Source: Leptospira ellisii (GTDB lineage: Bacteria > Spirochaetota > Leptospiria > Leptospirales > Leptospiraceae). From it: a stretch of 22,096 bases of DNA. The stretch spans positions 1 to 22,096 of the forward strand of contig NZ_NPEF01000040.1 in the NCBI RefSeq assembly GCF_002811955.1, given 5' to 3'. Below, one piece after another: positions 1 to 9,870 of this stretch (position 1 is the first letter of the stretch; each line of letters begins with the position of its first letter). The translations under genes and the position numbers were made by a program. Below the pieces are notes generated by a model. The model did no database searches, was not told the DNA's origin, and saw only the letters and a list, made by a program, of their open reading frames with translations.

Positions 1-598
1 CAAGGTCGATTTCATCGACACTCCTCACGTAAAAAGAATCAACAAGAACATCCTGAATTTCGACCAATTCCGTCCGCACCTGATCTTTTCCGGAATCTCC
101 TTATTCATATTGATCACCGTCTTTTTCGTGGGAATCGTCGTGGATAAACGCAAATTAAGCGCGAGCGAAAAAGCGCTCGCCGAAAAATTCCAGAAGGGAT
201 TCGGCAGATCAGCTCCGGAAGACGTAGATATATTAGAATATGCAAATAAACTCAAGAACGAAGAGAAAAAAAAGACCGAAATCTACAGACTATATCTGAG
301 CAAACCGAGCATTTTGGACATTTTGTTCGAATTATCGATGAATTTTCCGGCGGCGGATATGCAGCCTTTTCAATTGGATCAATTCGATTACGATCAGGAT
401 CTCGTCAAAATCGGAGGAAGGGTGAACGAATTCAGCGAGATCGGAGTCGTACAAAGATCCCTCGAAAAATCCCCCATGTTTAAGGACATAGAAATCACCA
501 ACAAACGATTGATGCAGGGAGTTAAGGCCTATAAAGTATCGTTTACGATCACGATGAAAGTGGTGAATAAACCCGTTTCTTCGGAGGAGTCTTTTTAA
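1..598 (+). CDS. Type II secretion GspL-like protein, C-terminal part (5' end outside window)
   Basis: The reading frame is open from the left edge (first full codon at base 2) to TAA at 596-598, giving about 198 visible residues; the true start lies outside the window. The visible part starts with a short polar stretch, then one membrane segment at about visible residues 28-47 (rich in I, F, L, V), then a charged, coiled-coil-like linker and a small alpha/beta domain. That is the layout of GspL/PilN-type inner-membrane proteins, whose cytoplasmic domain binds the GspE ATPase and whose periplasmic ferredoxin-like domain pairs with GspM. Assignment rests mainly on position: it directly precedes GspM- and GspN-like genes, with only five bases before the next start. 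A TTG at 110 could be mistaken for a start but lies inside the membrane segment. Family membership is inferred; the diagnostic N-terminal half is not visible. Confidence 0.6.
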   Translation, partial: KVDFIDTPHVKRINKNILNFDQFRPHLIFSGISLFILITVFFVGIVVDKRKLSASEKALAEKFQKGFGRSAPEDVDILEYANKLKNEEKKKTEIYRLYLSKPSILDILFELSMNFPAADMQPFQLDQFDYDQDLVKIGGRVNEFSEIGVVQRSLEKSPMFKDIEITNKRLMQGVKAYKVSFTITMKVVNKPVSSEESF

Positions 599-603
599 TC
601 GCC

Positions 604-1131
604 ATGCTTGAAAAATTGGAACCAAGAGAAAGGCTTCTAGTGTTGGGAGGAATCGGCCTGATTCTTCTCATACTTCTCTTTTTAGTGGTGAGGAAGGTGG
701 TCACTCTCCGTCAAGGGCTTTCCGAACGGGTTCAGGATTCCAGAACCGCGCCCGTAAAACTGGATAAGATTATCCAGGAATTCAACGACTTCCGGTCCTT
801 GGATTCCTCAGGTGGAGAAAGCGACGTCAGCGCGTTGTACGCGAAGTTGGACGAAATTTTCGTAAAATACGGATTGAAAGAAAAAATTTCCACGATGAAG
901 GATTCCAGCGCGGTCGAGGATAAGAAATACAACCGGATCACGATCGACATCAACTTCCGTTCGGTCACGCTGGACAACGTATTTCGTCTGATATACGATA
1001 TAGAGAAAAATAAGATGGTGAACGCAAGGGTGGAATATCTGAATTTTCGAAAACCTTTCCAGGGAAAGGAAGTCTACGACGTGAACCTGAAGTTATCCAC
1101 TTACAGCCGTCTAACGGGCGCAAAACGATGA
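604..1131 (+). CDS. gspM: Type II secretion system protein GspM-like
   Basis: This 175-residue bitopic membrane protein has a short N-terminus containing the L-E-P-R-E-R motif, a single strongly hydrophobic helix at about residues 10-29, a helical linker, and a C-terminal alpha/beta domain of about 100 residues. This matches GspM/PilO-type assembly-platform subunits, which partner GspL in the inner membrane of the secretin-dependent export machine. The start is ATG at 604. The best Shine-Dalgarno candidate (GGAGGAG, 582-588) lies inside the upstream gene and rather far away, so coupling to the preceding stop is likely. The stop codon overlaps the next ATG (ATGA at 1128-1131), so it is cotranscribed with gspN. 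GspM is poorly conserved in sequence, so size, topology and gene order carry the call. Confidence 0.72.
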   Translation: MLEKLEPRERLLVLGGIGLILLILLFLVVRKVVTLRQGLSERVQDSRTAPVKLDKIIQEFNDFRSLDSSGGESDVSALYAKLDEIFVKYGLKEKISTMKDSSAVEDKKYNRITIDINFRSVTLDNVFRLIYDIEKNKMVNARVEYLNFRKPFQGKEVYDVNLKLSTYSRLTGAKR

Positions 1132-2051
1132 AAAAAGAAGAAGAGTTCCAGGAAGAAACGGCGATAAGCCCGGAAGAAGAGGAATTCCTAACCCTTGAAT
1201 TGCAGGAAAAGGAAGAGGAAACAGCCCCGCGATTCACCCTGAAACAGAAACTGATCCTGATCGGAACGGGAGTCGTTTCGTTTTTGATCTTTTCCCTTTG
1301 GCTTTTTCCGTTGGACGAAATCGTTCGTAGTTCGGTCAATTCGTCCTCTTCCCAGACGGGAACGATCATCCAGTTCCGCGATATGAAACTCTCCGTTTTG
1401 GGCAACCTGACCTTCGACAGCTTGGAGATATCTACCGCCTCCAATCTCAAGATCAAAACCGACGAAACCGTGTTAAAAACCTCCTTATTCGGTCTTATGA
1501 AACGCAAATTCGACGGCAAGTTCAAGATCGAAGCCCTGAAGGTGGATACGGACAACGGCCCGCTTTTCAAAATCAACCGCTATCTGGAAGGACAGGGAAA
1601 GTTCGACAACCTAAACGGAGGAATCGCGAGGATCAACGGTAATCTGGACCTCGAGATTCCCGCCGGATCTTCGGGACTCGTCTACGAATTACCCGAAATA
1701 CCGTTGTTAGGTGAATTAAAAAACATTAATATTAAAAAATTCATCGCCAAACTGAGTCTCCAATCCGGTAATCTCACCTTTAACGATTTCACGTTGGATA
1801 CCTCGATCGCCCGTTTTGACGTTTCGGGGAACATTCGATTGGCCGAAAACGTATCCTTTTCCCAGCTCAACCTTAGAATCTGCCTCGAATTAGACCGCAA
1901 CTTCGCTTTGGAACGGCAAGATATTGAGGATATGCTGACGCTTTTGGAAAAACAGGGCGGAAGTAAATGTATTCCCGTTTTGGGAACGGTCAACAAACCC
2001 GAGGTGAAAATTCCGGGTCTCACAGGGCCTGCGTCCCCGGGAAATCAATAA
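1128..2051 (+). CDS. gspN: Type II secretion system protein GspN (Leptospira type)
   Basis: The 307-residue product starts with a very acidic cytoplasmic tail (many E residues, 1-35), then one membrane helix at about 44-63, then a long beta-rich periplasmic domain with the alternating hydrophobic pattern of AsmA-like, lipid-channel-fold proteins. This is the arrangement of the GspN proteins found in Leptospira and some delta-proteobacteria, which are longer and more divergent than enterobacterial GspN. GspN is an accessory inner-membrane component; its exact role is not settled. Its ATG overlaps the gspM stop by four bases, so translation is coupled. The C-terminus is G/P-rich (G-L-T-G-P-A-S-P-G-N-Q). 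Cysteines near the C-terminus (C-I-P-V-L-G-T region and one about 25 residues before) could form a disulfide; that is an inference. Confidence 0.75.
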   Translation: MKKEEEFQEETAISPEEEEFLTLELQEKEEETAPRFTLKQKLILIGTGVVSFLIFSLWLFPLDEIVRSSVNSSSSQTGTIIQFRDMKLSVLGNLTFDSLEISTASNLKIKTDETVLKTSLFGLMKRKFDGKFKIEALKVDTDNGPLFKINRYLEGQGKFDNLNGGIARINGNLDLEIPAGSSGLVYELPEIPLLGELKNINIKKFIAKLSLQSGNLTFNDFTLDTSIARFDVSGNIRLAENVSFSQLNLRICLELDRNFALERQDIEDMLTLLEKQGGSKCIPVLGTVNKPEVKIPGLTGPASPGNQ

Positions 2052-2084
2052 GTCGATCCATTCTTTTTCCGCGGTTGAATTTCA

Positions 2085-2816
2085 ATGATTCAAGTTCGAA
2101 ACGTCGGAATCGTTTTCGTTCCTTTAGCGGTCTTGATCCTTTCTTTCAAACGTTTTGCGGATGAAAAGCGGGACGGTAAAATCTTCATCGCAGGCAAAGC
2201 GTATGATCGACAAATCTACGTTATTCGGGAAAAACGCCCCGTTCCGGTCACACGTTTTAAACGGTGGGAGAATATAATCCGCCATTCGCTCGCCCCGGAT
2301 CGGAAACACTTCGTCGTTTATCATCGCGGCGACAAGGAAACGTCGCACCGCCTCAGCGTTTACGATCTCAAAAATACGACGAAACGTTTCCCCTTAAAGA
2401 GCATTCGACCGGGTGTCGCTTGTCATGAATTATTTTGGTTTCGGAATAGGATCTTATTCGAAACGGGAACGAGCGGAGGAGGGACGTTTCTTTTGATCTA
2501 TGATCAAAACCTCAATCTGATTCATACGATCCATTCTTTCGATTTATACCTCGATCAGGATTCGGGAATCGCGATTTCAAAGCCCGTCTATCCGATGGAG
2601 GAGGGAAAGTTTAGCGTTTACGCTTTGTATTCCGGAGACTTATTAGAAACATTCGATTTCGCTCAAGAGATCGGTGAGGCGTACTCCGTTTGGGATTTGA
2701 AAAAAATAGGCCTGCATAAATTTGAAATTGAATTGATCGTCGACACTTCCTCCGATCAAAGAAGGATTTTCTCGAAAACGATCCGCCCGAGGCGTAAAAA
2801 AACCCGAACACGATAA
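2085..2816 (+). CDS. Exported hypothetical protein, possibly beta-propeller-like
   Basis: I do not recognise a named family. The 243-residue product has a hydrophobic N-terminal segment (residues 6-20, followed by K-R) that looks like a signal peptide or membrane anchor. The body is beta-rich. One stretch near residue 70 (S-L-A-P-D-R-K-H-F-V-V-Y) resembles the S-P-D-G-K-x-I-x-Y blade repeat of TolB/WD40-like propellers, but I can see only one such unit, so a full propeller is not supported. The C-terminus is strongly basic. It begins 33 bases after gspN on the same strand and may be the last gene of the secretion operon, or a passenger unrelated to secretion. The ATG at 2085 has no clear Shine-Dalgarno sequence. 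The terminator stem begins inside its last codons. Confidence 0.6.
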   Translation: MIQVRNVGIVFVPLAVLILSFKRFADEKRDGKIFIAGKAYDRQIYVIREKRPVPVTRFKRWENIIRHSLAPDRKHFVVYHRGDKETSHRLSVYDLKNTTKRFPLKSIRPGVACHELFWFRNRILFETGTSGGGTFLLIYDQNLNLIHTIHSFDLYLDQDSGIAISKPVYPMEEGKFSVYALYSGDLLETFDFAQEIGEAYSVWDLKKIGLHKFEIELIVDTSSDQRRIFSKTIRPRRKKTRTR

Positions 2817-2834
2817 ACATCACGTTCGGGTTTT
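2799..2834. terminator. Bidirectional intrinsic terminator between convergent genes
   Basis: A perfect 11-bp inverted repeat (AAAACCCGAAC at 2799-2809, GTTCGGGTTTT at 2824-2834) encloses a 14-base loop. Reading right to left the stem is followed by a run of seven T; reading left to right it ends in four T. It lies between the convergent genes ending at 2816 and 2937 and overlaps the stop codon of the left one, so it can serve both, with the stronger signal for nrdJ. Confidence 0.8.
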
Positions 2835-2936
2835 CATAAAAGCAAGCTCTAAGACGGCTCGTTTCCGGTCAAACCCCGGACCTTCATTTGGACAAGACCG
2901 AGGTGTAAAAATAACCGCCTTCTTCTTATCTTTCGA

Positions 2937-6554
<3,618 letters not shown>

Positions 6555-6592
6555 AAATTTGCTCTCAGACTCCGTAACACTAGTAAGAAGGG

Positions 6593-6601
6593 ATTATGTC
6601 A
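6593..6601 (-). promoter_or_regulatory. nrdJ: Candidate extended -10 promoter for nrdJ
   Basis: On the minus strand the sequence TGaCATAAT (extended -10: TG, one base, then a hexamer matching TATAAT at 5 of 6) lies about 40 bases before the nrdJ start, which would give a leader of about 30 bases. No good -35 lies at 17 bases, which is tolerated in extended -10 promoters. A second possibility is TTGGAT (6628-6623) and TAGAGT (6606-6601) with a 16-base spacer. By-eye prediction only. Confidence 0.35.
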
Positions 6602-6715
6602 CTCTAAGGAAGAGGAAAAATGATCCAAAGCGTTTTTTCGCTCTTCGTCTTCCAAAGATTCAAAATTTTTCCTTCAAAAAGTCGTAAAAACGCACGCCAA
6701 TGCGACAAATTAAGG

Positions 6716-6746
6716 TTGCGCTCTTACCCCTTTTTGGAAATATAGG
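6716..6746 (+). promoter_or_regulatory. Possible promoter for tRNA-Asn
   Basis: TTGCGC at 6716-6721 and TATAGG at 6741-6746 (19-base spacer; AATATA at 6739 would give 17) lie just before the tRNA and are followed by a GC-rich stretch (GGCC). Matches to the consensus are modest, so this is only a candidate for the start of the tRNA transcript. Confidence 0.28.
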
Positions 6747-6762
6747 CCTAACTACCGAGGAT

Positions 6763-6840
<78 letters not shown>

Positions 6841-6965
6841 CCGCTTTTGTCTCTTCAGCCTTTTTGAAACATTTCCCTCCTTTTGGTTCTTGTTAGACTT
6901 TCTCTTACAAGGAAGTTCAGAAAAAAACTCAATTTTTGTATAGTGATTTGAAAAAAGGAAACCAA

Positions 6966-7012
6966 AAACCGACCGTACGCGAATGTTTTCGGGAGCAGCA
7001 GCAGGTCGGTTT
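6966..7012 (-). terminator. Probable terminator of the dihaem cytochrome gene
   Basis: On the minus strand, AAACCGACC (7012-7004) pairs perfectly with GGTCGGTTT (6974-6966), and the stem is followed by two further T then GG. The 29-base loop is long for an intrinsic terminator but has a small internal hairpin (CGAA/TTCG) that would stack on it. It lies about 30-75 bases after the cytochrome stop codon. Confidence 0.5.
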
Positions 7013-7031
7013 AAAAAATCTATTTTTTAAA
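7010..7031. repeat. Perfect A/T palindrome
   Basis: TTTAAAAAAT (7010-7019) and ATTTTTTAAA (7022-7031) form a perfect 10-bp inverted repeat around two bases, made entirely of A and T in the arms. It overlaps the terminator stem by three bases and lies just after the cytochrome stop codon (minus strand). On either strand the hairpin ends in a T run, so it may contribute to termination in both directions; a protein-binding role is equally possible. Confidence 0.55.
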
Positions 7032-7040
7032 CGGTGATTT

Positions 7041-7970
7041 TCATTCGGGATTTTTGGCGGGTTTTAAGGTTTTCAAAAACCGATAGATCGCCTTCAATTC
7101 CAAATCGCTCATTCTTCCGTACGATCCCCAGGGCATATGACTGTGCTCCACGAGTTTTCCGAGTTTGAATCTTTTCAGAAATTGTTCCTCGGTCCAAAGA
7201 GAAATTCTACCTTCGGGATGCGGGGTTAAATTGGGCGGTATCAAGGTTTCCTTTCCGGGTTCCAACATCGGTGCACCTCCGGCGTATGGTTCTCCGATGA
7301 ATTCTCCGATCATGTTCCGTTTGGTGTGACATCCGTTGCAGTTGGTGACACTTCCCGCCAGATATTCTCCGTATTCCGCGGTCGCCGCGGGAACGATCGA
7401 TTTTAAAACTTCTCCCTTAGGTCCCACCGGTTTTACCACAAAGGCTTTGAGAACGTTTCCGATCAGATTCAATTCGTGTTTCCGAACCGGATTCGTTTTC
7501 GGCGGCAAACTCCGCAGGAAGGATATAATCGCCGTTAGGTCCTCGTCACTCGTATTATGAAAGGGCATAAAATCCAAAAGGACCGTTCCGTCCGCGCGGA
7601 CCCCGTATCGCAAGGAACGCGCGATTTCGCGATCGGATAATTTACCGATTCCCGTTTCCGGATCGGGAGTGATATTCGGAGCGTAAAAATTTCCAACGGG
7701 AAGGGCGAATACCTGTCCTCCGGAAAGCGTCGCCTGAAAGATAGGAACGCCGGAATCCACTTCGACGACGTTCTTATGACAATCGACACAATGAGCGGCG
7801 CCCGTAGCCAGATGTTTTCCCCGTTCGATCACGATCGGATCCCGGGATGCGCTCACCTCGGGATAGGGAGCGTCGTATTTCAGATTTTGTCTTGCCACGG
7901 TGCTGATCGCGATACCCAATACGGCGATCAACAAAAAGGTTCCAGTCCATTTTAAGAACTTTAAGAGCAT
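7041..7970 (-). CDS. Membrane-anchored dihaem cytochrome c
   Basis: The 309-residue product has an uncleaved-looking N-terminal membrane helix (about 8-24), followed by two cytochrome c domains. Haem-binding motifs are C61-V-D-C64-H65 and C211-N-G-C214-H215; likely distal methionine ligands are M135 (D-F-M-P-F) and M279 (H-M-P-W). The architecture resembles the cytochrome subunits of membrane alcohol and sugar dehydrogenases but with two haems rather than three. It would sit on the outer face of the inner membrane and pass electrons between a periplasmic dehydrogenase and the respiratory chain; the partner is not evident here. The ATG has a good Shine-Dalgarno sequence (GAGGAA, 7979-7974 on the minus strand). 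It follows a membrane-protein gene on the same strand after 219 bases, so it probably has its own promoter. Confidence 0.88.
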   Translation of the reverse strand: MLLKFLKWTGTFLLIAVLGIAISTVARQNLKYDAPYPEVSASRDPIVIERGKHLATGAAHCVDCHKNVVEVDSGVPIFQATLSGGQVFALPVGNFYAPNITPDPETGIGKLSDREIARSLRYGVRADGTVLLDFMPFHNTSDEDLTAIISFLRSLPPKTNPVRKHELNLIGNVLKAFVVKPVGPKGEVLKSIVPAATAEYGEYLAGSVTNCNGCHTKRNMIGEFIGEPYAGGAPMLEPGKETLIPPNLTPHPEGRISLWTEEQFLKRFKLGKLVEHSHMPWGSYGRMSDLELKAIYRFLKTLKPAKNPE

Positions 7971-8189
7971 AAGTTCCTCACATATTTATTTTCAAAACGA
8001 AAAAACGACGTGGGAAATTTCTTTTTTACCCCAGACGCAATTCCGGAACTTAAACAAACAGAGAGATCGCTTTTGATCCTTTTCGTCGTTTTATAAATCT
8101 CCGATCGGATTTTTATGATTCCAATCTATAAATCGAATATCGATTTCCAAGCGGGTTTCGCAGTTCCATAACGCATATTCGATTTCGCA
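7971..8189. other. Intergenic region upstream of the cytochrome gene, with inverted repeats
   Basis: No gene is seen in these 219 bases. They hold a palindrome AAATCGA-ATA-TCGATTT (8130-8146), a near repeat of it about 30 bases on (ATATTCGATTTC) within an imperfect hairpin whose arms are ATAACGC and GCATTAT, and a distant 9-bp inverted repeat (8002-8010 with 8084-8092). Promoter and leader of the cytochrome gene should lie here, but I could not pick a convincing -35/-10 pair. Confidence 0.45.
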
Positions 8190-9350
8190 TTATACATTCT
8201 GACTTTTTAATTTTCTAAATATGAATACGATCAAGGATACGAACAGACCGCCGAATAACAACGCATAGCCGAGTATCACGAAGGTCAGTTTCAGAAAGGT
8301 GATCGTCCCGGTCAAAGCCGCAAGTCCTTCCGGAACGTTCGGCCAAACTCGCAAAAAATAAATCATGACCGAGTTTTCGATCGGATCGAATACGAGAAAT
8401 CCGAACGGTAAAACGTTCCCTATCCGCGGAGTACCGACGTAATCGGAGATCCTGGAATATACGGATCCGATCATCAAACAGACCGGAATCGGAAGGATCA
8501 TATCCAACACGTTTCCCCAAAAATAAAAATTTCTTCCCGCTTCCCCGTAGATACCGAACACCGTCACGACGTCTTTTACGGTCGAAAAGGGGCGGAAATC
8601 CAGTTTTACGGGAATGGAAGTCCCCTCGGGAACCGGAGTCATCTGCTCCAGAAATTGCATCGAGCCCGATACGAGTACGGAAGCTCCGATAAAAAGAAGG
8701 ATCCGTTTGTTCGAAGCGTTTTCGCCGATCCATTCGCTCAACCTTAGAATCGTCGGGGAAGAGTTTCCACCCATCAAAAGAAGGGAAAAACCGATCGAAA
8801 TCGGAAACAAGGCGGCGTGCGGGACAGGATAAAAGTGATATCCGACTAACACGGATACTACGGCCAGAACTGCGAAAAAGGTCCCCGTCCTCCTGTCTTC
8901 CGATCGGATCCTAATTCCCAGAAAACCGATCCCTAACACGAACGACCAGACAAGTACGGTTTCCATCCAAATGAATCGGAATCCGTACAAACTTCCGCGC
9001 ATACAATCATCCAGAACGTTTCCGAACAAACCGACCGCGATCGCGGCCAAGAGCAGCTTCGTCGGCCATCCGCTCCACTTGCGAAAATTTTCCGTTACGT
9101 TTCCGCTTTTTTTAAGTTCCCGAAACGAGATCCAAAGGCTTCCGTAAATGGGAATCCAAAAAAATCCGAAGAGGAAAGAAAGGGATTTTCCCGGAAAAAA
9201 TCCTGATAAAAACTCGGAAGCGATCCTCGTGAATTCCTTTGCGTTCGAAAAAAAGGACGGCGGTGCTCCATTGACCAGATACGATTCGATCAAAATCAGA
9301 TAAAAAGATAAAAGCGCGGCCCCTACCGCAATCATTACGGCGACATTCAT
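8190..9350 (-). CDS. Polytopic membrane protein of unknown function with apparent internal duplication
   Basis: I do not recognise this family. The 386-residue product has about ten hydrophobic segments and short, basic cytoplasmic-type loops. Two halves look related: the first has I-P-I-Y-G-S-L-W (66-73) followed by F-G-N-V-L-D-D (109-115); the second has L-P-I-P-V-C-L-M (286-293) followed by V-F-D-P-I-E-N (320-326). In each, a helix containing P-I-P/P-I-Y is followed by a helix ending in an acidic/Asn motif. The start is ATG at 9350, preceded at eight bases by a strong Shine-Dalgarno sequence (GGAGAGGG); a TTG at 9368 overlaps that site and is rejected. A terminator at 9410-9432 separates it from xseB, and a promoter candidate lies between. 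Its downstream neighbour is a cytochrome c, but a functional link is unproven. Confidence 0.8.
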   Translation of the reverse strand: MNVAVMIAVGAALLSFYLILIESYLVNGAPPSFFSNAKEFTRIASEFLSGFFPGKSLSFLFGFFWIPIYGSLWISFRELKKSGNVTENFRKWSGWPTKLLLAAIAVGLFGNVLDDCMRGSLYGFRFIWMETVLVWSFVLGIGFLGIRIRSEDRRTGTFFAVLAVVSVLVGYHFYPVPHAALFPISIGFSLLLMGGNSSPTILRLSEWIGENASNKRILLFIGASVLVSGSMQFLEQMTPVPEGTSIPVKLDFRPFSTVKDVVTVFGIYGEAGRNFYFWGNVLDMILPIPVCLMIGSVYSRISDYVGTPRIGNVLPFGFLVFDPIENSVMIYFLRVWPNVPEGLAALTGTITFLKLTFVILGYALLFGGLFVSLIVFIFRKLKSQNV

Positions 9351-9358
9351 TCTGTATT

Positions 9359-9366
9359 CCCTCTCC
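9359..9366 (-). promoter_or_regulatory. Strong ribosome binding site that fixes the start at 9350
   Basis: GGAGAGGG on the minus strand lies eight bases before the ATG at 9350. An upstream in-frame TTG (9368) would sit on top of this site, so the shorter protein is preferred. Confidence 0.8.
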
Positions 9367-9373
9367 AATTCGC

Positions 9374-9403
9374 ATTAAAATCGGATTTTTTATTTTCCAA
9401 CAA
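9374..9403 (-). promoter_or_regulatory. Candidate promoter for the membrane-protein gene
   Basis: On the minus strand TTGTTG (9403-9398) and TTTAAT (9379-9374, 5 of 6 to TATAAT) are 18 bases apart. They lie just after the xseB terminator and about 24 bases before the ATG at 9350, leaving a short leader that contains the ribosome binding site. Confidence 0.4.
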
Positions 9404-9409
9404 AAGGTG

Positions 9410-9432
9410 AAAAGCGGGATTGCCCGCTTTTT
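9410..9432 (-). terminator. Intrinsic terminator of the xseA-xseB operon
   Basis: AAAAGCGGG (9410-9418) and CCCGCTTTT (9423-9431) form a perfect 9-bp stem with a four-base loop. On the minus strand the stem ends in four T. The next gene on that strand has its own promoter candidate and ribosome binding site, so this is the likely end of the four-gene unit starting near 12852. Plus-strand T count is five, but no plus-strand gene runs into it. Confidence 0.75.
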
Positions 9433-9568
9433 CAAAGAAGAAGGGAATACGCATCCCCAGCTTATAACATAGGGATACGTCCTACGGAAAAAAATTAGGA
9501 AGCGAAGAAGTTCGGTTGGGAATAAAAATCCCAAAACGGGATATAGATCGGAATCGCTTTCAAGCGAA

Positions 9569-9868
9569 TTAAAACAAATCCTCTTCTTCCAAGGACTTCG
9601 AGGAAGTTGCGGAAGATTTCGTTTCGGATTTGGCTTCCCCCTTAAAACCGGTTTTCACCGTCTTTTTGGTTTCGTCCTTGGTTAGGGCTTCGATTTTTCC
9701 CTCGGCGGAATCCAATATCCCCTGGCAGATCTTTTTTAATTCCATTCCCCGTTCATAGGCTTTTAAGGATTCCTCCAAACTGAAATCCTGACGTTCCAAC
9801 TTTTCGGCGATCTGCTCCAATTCCAAAAGAGCCTCTTCGAAGCTGATTTTTGATTTCGATTCTGCCAT
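9569..9868 (-). CDS. xseB: Exodeoxyribonuclease VII small subunit
   Basis: This is the small subunit of exonuclease VII, which degrades single-stranded DNA from both ends together with XseA. Residues 8-65 have the typical two-helix pattern: [10 protein letters not shown] near the start, then [11 protein letters not shown] and a helix ending at K-I-E-A-L. The protein has 99 residues, longer than the usual 70-80, because of a 35-residue tail rich in K, T, S and E and ending in an acidic E-E-E-D-L-F. The ATG at 9868 follows the xseA stop by two bases, so the subunits are coupled. A small palindrome (9554-9567) lies just after the stop. Confidence 0.93.
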   Translation of the reverse strand: MAESKSKISFEEALLELEQIAEKLERQDFSLEESLKAYERGMELKKICQGILDSAEGKIEALTKDETKKTVKTGFKGEAKSETKSSATSSKSLEEEDLF

Positions 9869-9870
9869 TC

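Larger units (their letters stand above)
6841..7040. other. Non-coding, hairpin-rich gap between tRNA-Asn and the cytochrome gene
   Basis: I see no credible gene in these 200 bases. They contain a 9-bp inverted repeat (6966-6974 with 7004-7012), an immediately following A/T palindrome (7010-7031), and a plus-strand promoter-like pair TTCAGA (6916-6921) and TATAGT (6939-6944) with an exact 17-base spacer but no open reading frame behind it. Part of this is probably the terminator of the minus-strand cytochrome gene; the rest could encode a small RNA. Confidence 0.5.

Noticed and set aside
965..1576. A 203-codon minus-strand open frame across gspM and gspN
   Set aside because: Antisense to two coupled genes, low-complexity Ser/Arg-rich translation, no promoter or start context.
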